Source: Pseudomonadota bacterium (GTDB lineage Bacteria; Pseudomonadota; Gammaproteobacteria; Burkholderiales; Rhodocyclaceae). Taken from it: 6,433 nt of DNA. Position 1 is the first letter of the stretch. Every line of letters starts with the position of its first letter. The position numbers were made by a program, and so were the translations under genes. Under the pieces are notes generated by a model that had not been told where the DNA came from, ran no database searches, and worked only from the letters and a program-made list of their open reading frames with translations. This document shows, piece by piece, positions 5,545-6,433 of the stretch. Location of the stretch: positions 1-6,433 of the forward strand of contig WRJU01000142.1 of the NCBI GenBank assembly GCA_009778425.1, written 5' to 3'.

Positions 5545-6168
5545 ATGAACCGTCGTGACGTACTGCAACAACTCGGCGCGTTCGCGTTGCTTGCCAGCCC
5601 GGTGGGCCTTGCCTTGGGGCAGGCGCGGGGAAGTTTTCAGGTTCTGAAATCCGCAGTGCCGACCAATGCGCCAAACAAGATCGAAGTATTGGAATTCTTC
5701 CACTACGGTTGTTCGCACTGTCATGCTTTCGAGCCGCTGGTCGAGCAATGGGCCAGACGTTTGCCCGATGACGTAGCTTTCGCGCAGGTTCCGGTGGTCT
5801 GGGGAGGTGAAGGCTTGGCGCGCCTGTATTACGCGCTCCTCGTCAGTAAACGGCTCGATTTACATGAGAAAGTTTTCGTTGCCGTACAGGAAAAGAGATT
5901 GCCGCTCGATAAACCGGATGTCGTGCGCGAGTGGGCTGAGGAAAACAAGCTGGACGTTCCGGCCTTCATGGGCATTTATAAATCGTTTGGGGTTGAGACG
6001 GATGTAGGGCGTGCCAAGACGCTAGTCAGCAGCTACAAGATTGATTCCGTGCCTACGATGGCGGTGGCCGGACGTTTCCTGACTTCGGCGACTATGGCTG
6101 GCAATAGCCATGAAGGCGCGCTCAAGGTCGTCGACAGCCTGATCGAACGTGTGCGCAAGGGAGAATGA
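5545..6168 (+). CDS. dsbA: Periplasmic thiol:disulfide interchange protein DsbA
   Basis: This 207-residue thioredoxin-fold protein introduces disulfide bonds into exported proteins. Residues 1 to about 26 form a signal peptide with a hydrophobic stretch (GAFALLASPVGLALGQA). It begins MNRRDVLQQL, which resembles a twin-arginine (Tat) signal, though Sec export is not excluded. The active site is CSHC at 56-59 in EFFHYGCSHCHAFEP, close to the CPHC of E. coli DsbA. The cis-proline loop is VPT at 169-171, and the segment between holds the helical insertion typical of DsbA. Length is normal and both catalytic cysteines are present. The ATG at 5545 has GGGAG at 5533-5537, 7 nt upstream. It follows the SPOR gene by 26 bp. 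Reoxidation by DsbB is expected from the family; no dsbB is in the window. Confidence 0.95.
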   Translation: MNRRDVLQQLGAFALLASPVGLALGQARGSFQVLKSAVPTNAPNKIEVLEFFHYGCSHCHAFEPLVEQWARRLPDDVAFAQVPVVWGGEGLARLYYALLVSKRLDLHEKVFVAVQEKRLPLDKPDVVREWAEENKLDVPAFMGIYKSFGVETDVGRAKTLVSSYKIDSVPTMAVAGRFLTSATMAGNSHEGALKVVDSLIERVRKGE

Positions 6169-6199
6169 ACAGGGTGGCGCGTTTTTGGCGCCTTGTTTC
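6168..6199 (+). terminator. Candidate Rho-independent terminator after dsbA
   Basis: GGCGC (6176-6180) pairs with GCGCC (6188-6192) across a T-rich 7-nt loop, and the stem is followed by TTGTTT. Flanking AACA (6168-6171) and TGTT (6194-6197) can extend the pairing after a bulge. It begins at the dsbA stop codon and would end the argS-SPOR-dsbA transcript. The stem is short and the T-tract is interrupted, so efficiency is doubtful. Confidence 0.4.
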
Positions 6200-6218
6200 C
6201 TGAACCTGTAGCCGTTCC

Positions 6219-6433
6219 ATGCCATACAAGTTCCCTTCGTTCATGACGGCATCTTTTTCTCGCCAGGCTCCGGAGAGCGATGGGGCGGCAACACCGCGCA
6301 AACCGGAAGGCGGGGAAGCGCCGGACGCCAGCGGCTCGGACGAACGCCGCATTCATCAGCGTTTCATAGCCAGGCTGGATGGCGAGCCGTGTTTCTGGGC
6401 CTTGATCGGGGAAGAGCGACTGGCGCTCAACGA
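6219..6433 (+). CDS. Probable PilZ-domain protein, 3'-truncated by window end
   Basis: The frame opens after a TGA at 6201-6203 and stays open to the last base, giving 71 complete codons. The first 45 or so residues are polar and low in complexity, rich in Ala, Gly, Pro, Ser and Glu. Then comes DERRIHQRFIARLDG followed by FWALIGEERLALN. The RRxxxRF pattern and the next strand resemble the start of a PilZ domain, which binds cyclic-di-GMP; the second signature (D/NxSxxG) would lie just beyond the window, so ligand binding cannot be judged. ATG 6219 is the first start; ATG 6243 is an alternative. Neither has a clear Shine-Dalgarno sequence. It lies 50 bp after dsbA, behind a candidate terminator. 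Confidence 0.5.
   Translation, partial: MPYKFPSFMTASFSRQAPESDGAATPRKPEGGEAPDASGSDERRIHQRFIARLDGEPCFWALIGEERLALN

Overview
The window looks like a stretch of betaproteobacterial chromosome with the edge of a prophage or prophage remnant on its left. The host assignment rests on the block argS, a single-pass SPOR-domain (FtsN-like) protein and dsbA in that order, which I know from betaproteobacteria, and on the YciA-type thioesterase. It is an inference from gene content and order; genus cannot be given.

Positions 1-1980 are phage-derived. The 3' part of a small basic protein of the terminase-small-subunit-position type (1-333) is followed by a complete terminase large subunit (474-1949) with ATPase and nuclease motifs intact. 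The terL gene lies inside a perfect 23-bp inverted repeat (417-439 and 1958-1980). Each arm carries two copies of the octamer ATACCGTC spaced 12 bp apart, and a fifth copy lies at 2057-2064. No integrase, portal, capsid or tail gene is visible. The phage-to-host junction must lie between about 1950 and 2519.

Positions 2130-2519 (minus strand) hold a broken hicAB toxin-antitoxin locus. A HicA body without a start codon runs in frame into the C-terminal part of HicB, so the end of hicA and the first half of hicB are missing. The fused frame follows directly after the TGA of the thioesterase gene yciA (2520-2939, minus) and is in the same frame.

From 2940 onward everything is chromosomal housekeeping. 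A divergent intergenic region with abutting candidate promoters separates yciA from argS (3051-4817). After argS come the SPOR-domain envelope protein (4865-5518, GTG start), a DsbA-type thiol:disulfide oxidoreductase (5545-6168), a candidate terminator, and the 5' end of a gene whose product begins like a PilZ-domain protein (6219 to the window end). The argS, SPOR and dsbA genes are closely spaced on one strand and are probably co-transcribed, although they work in different processes (tRNA charging, division or peptidoglycan binding, periplasmic disulfide formation).
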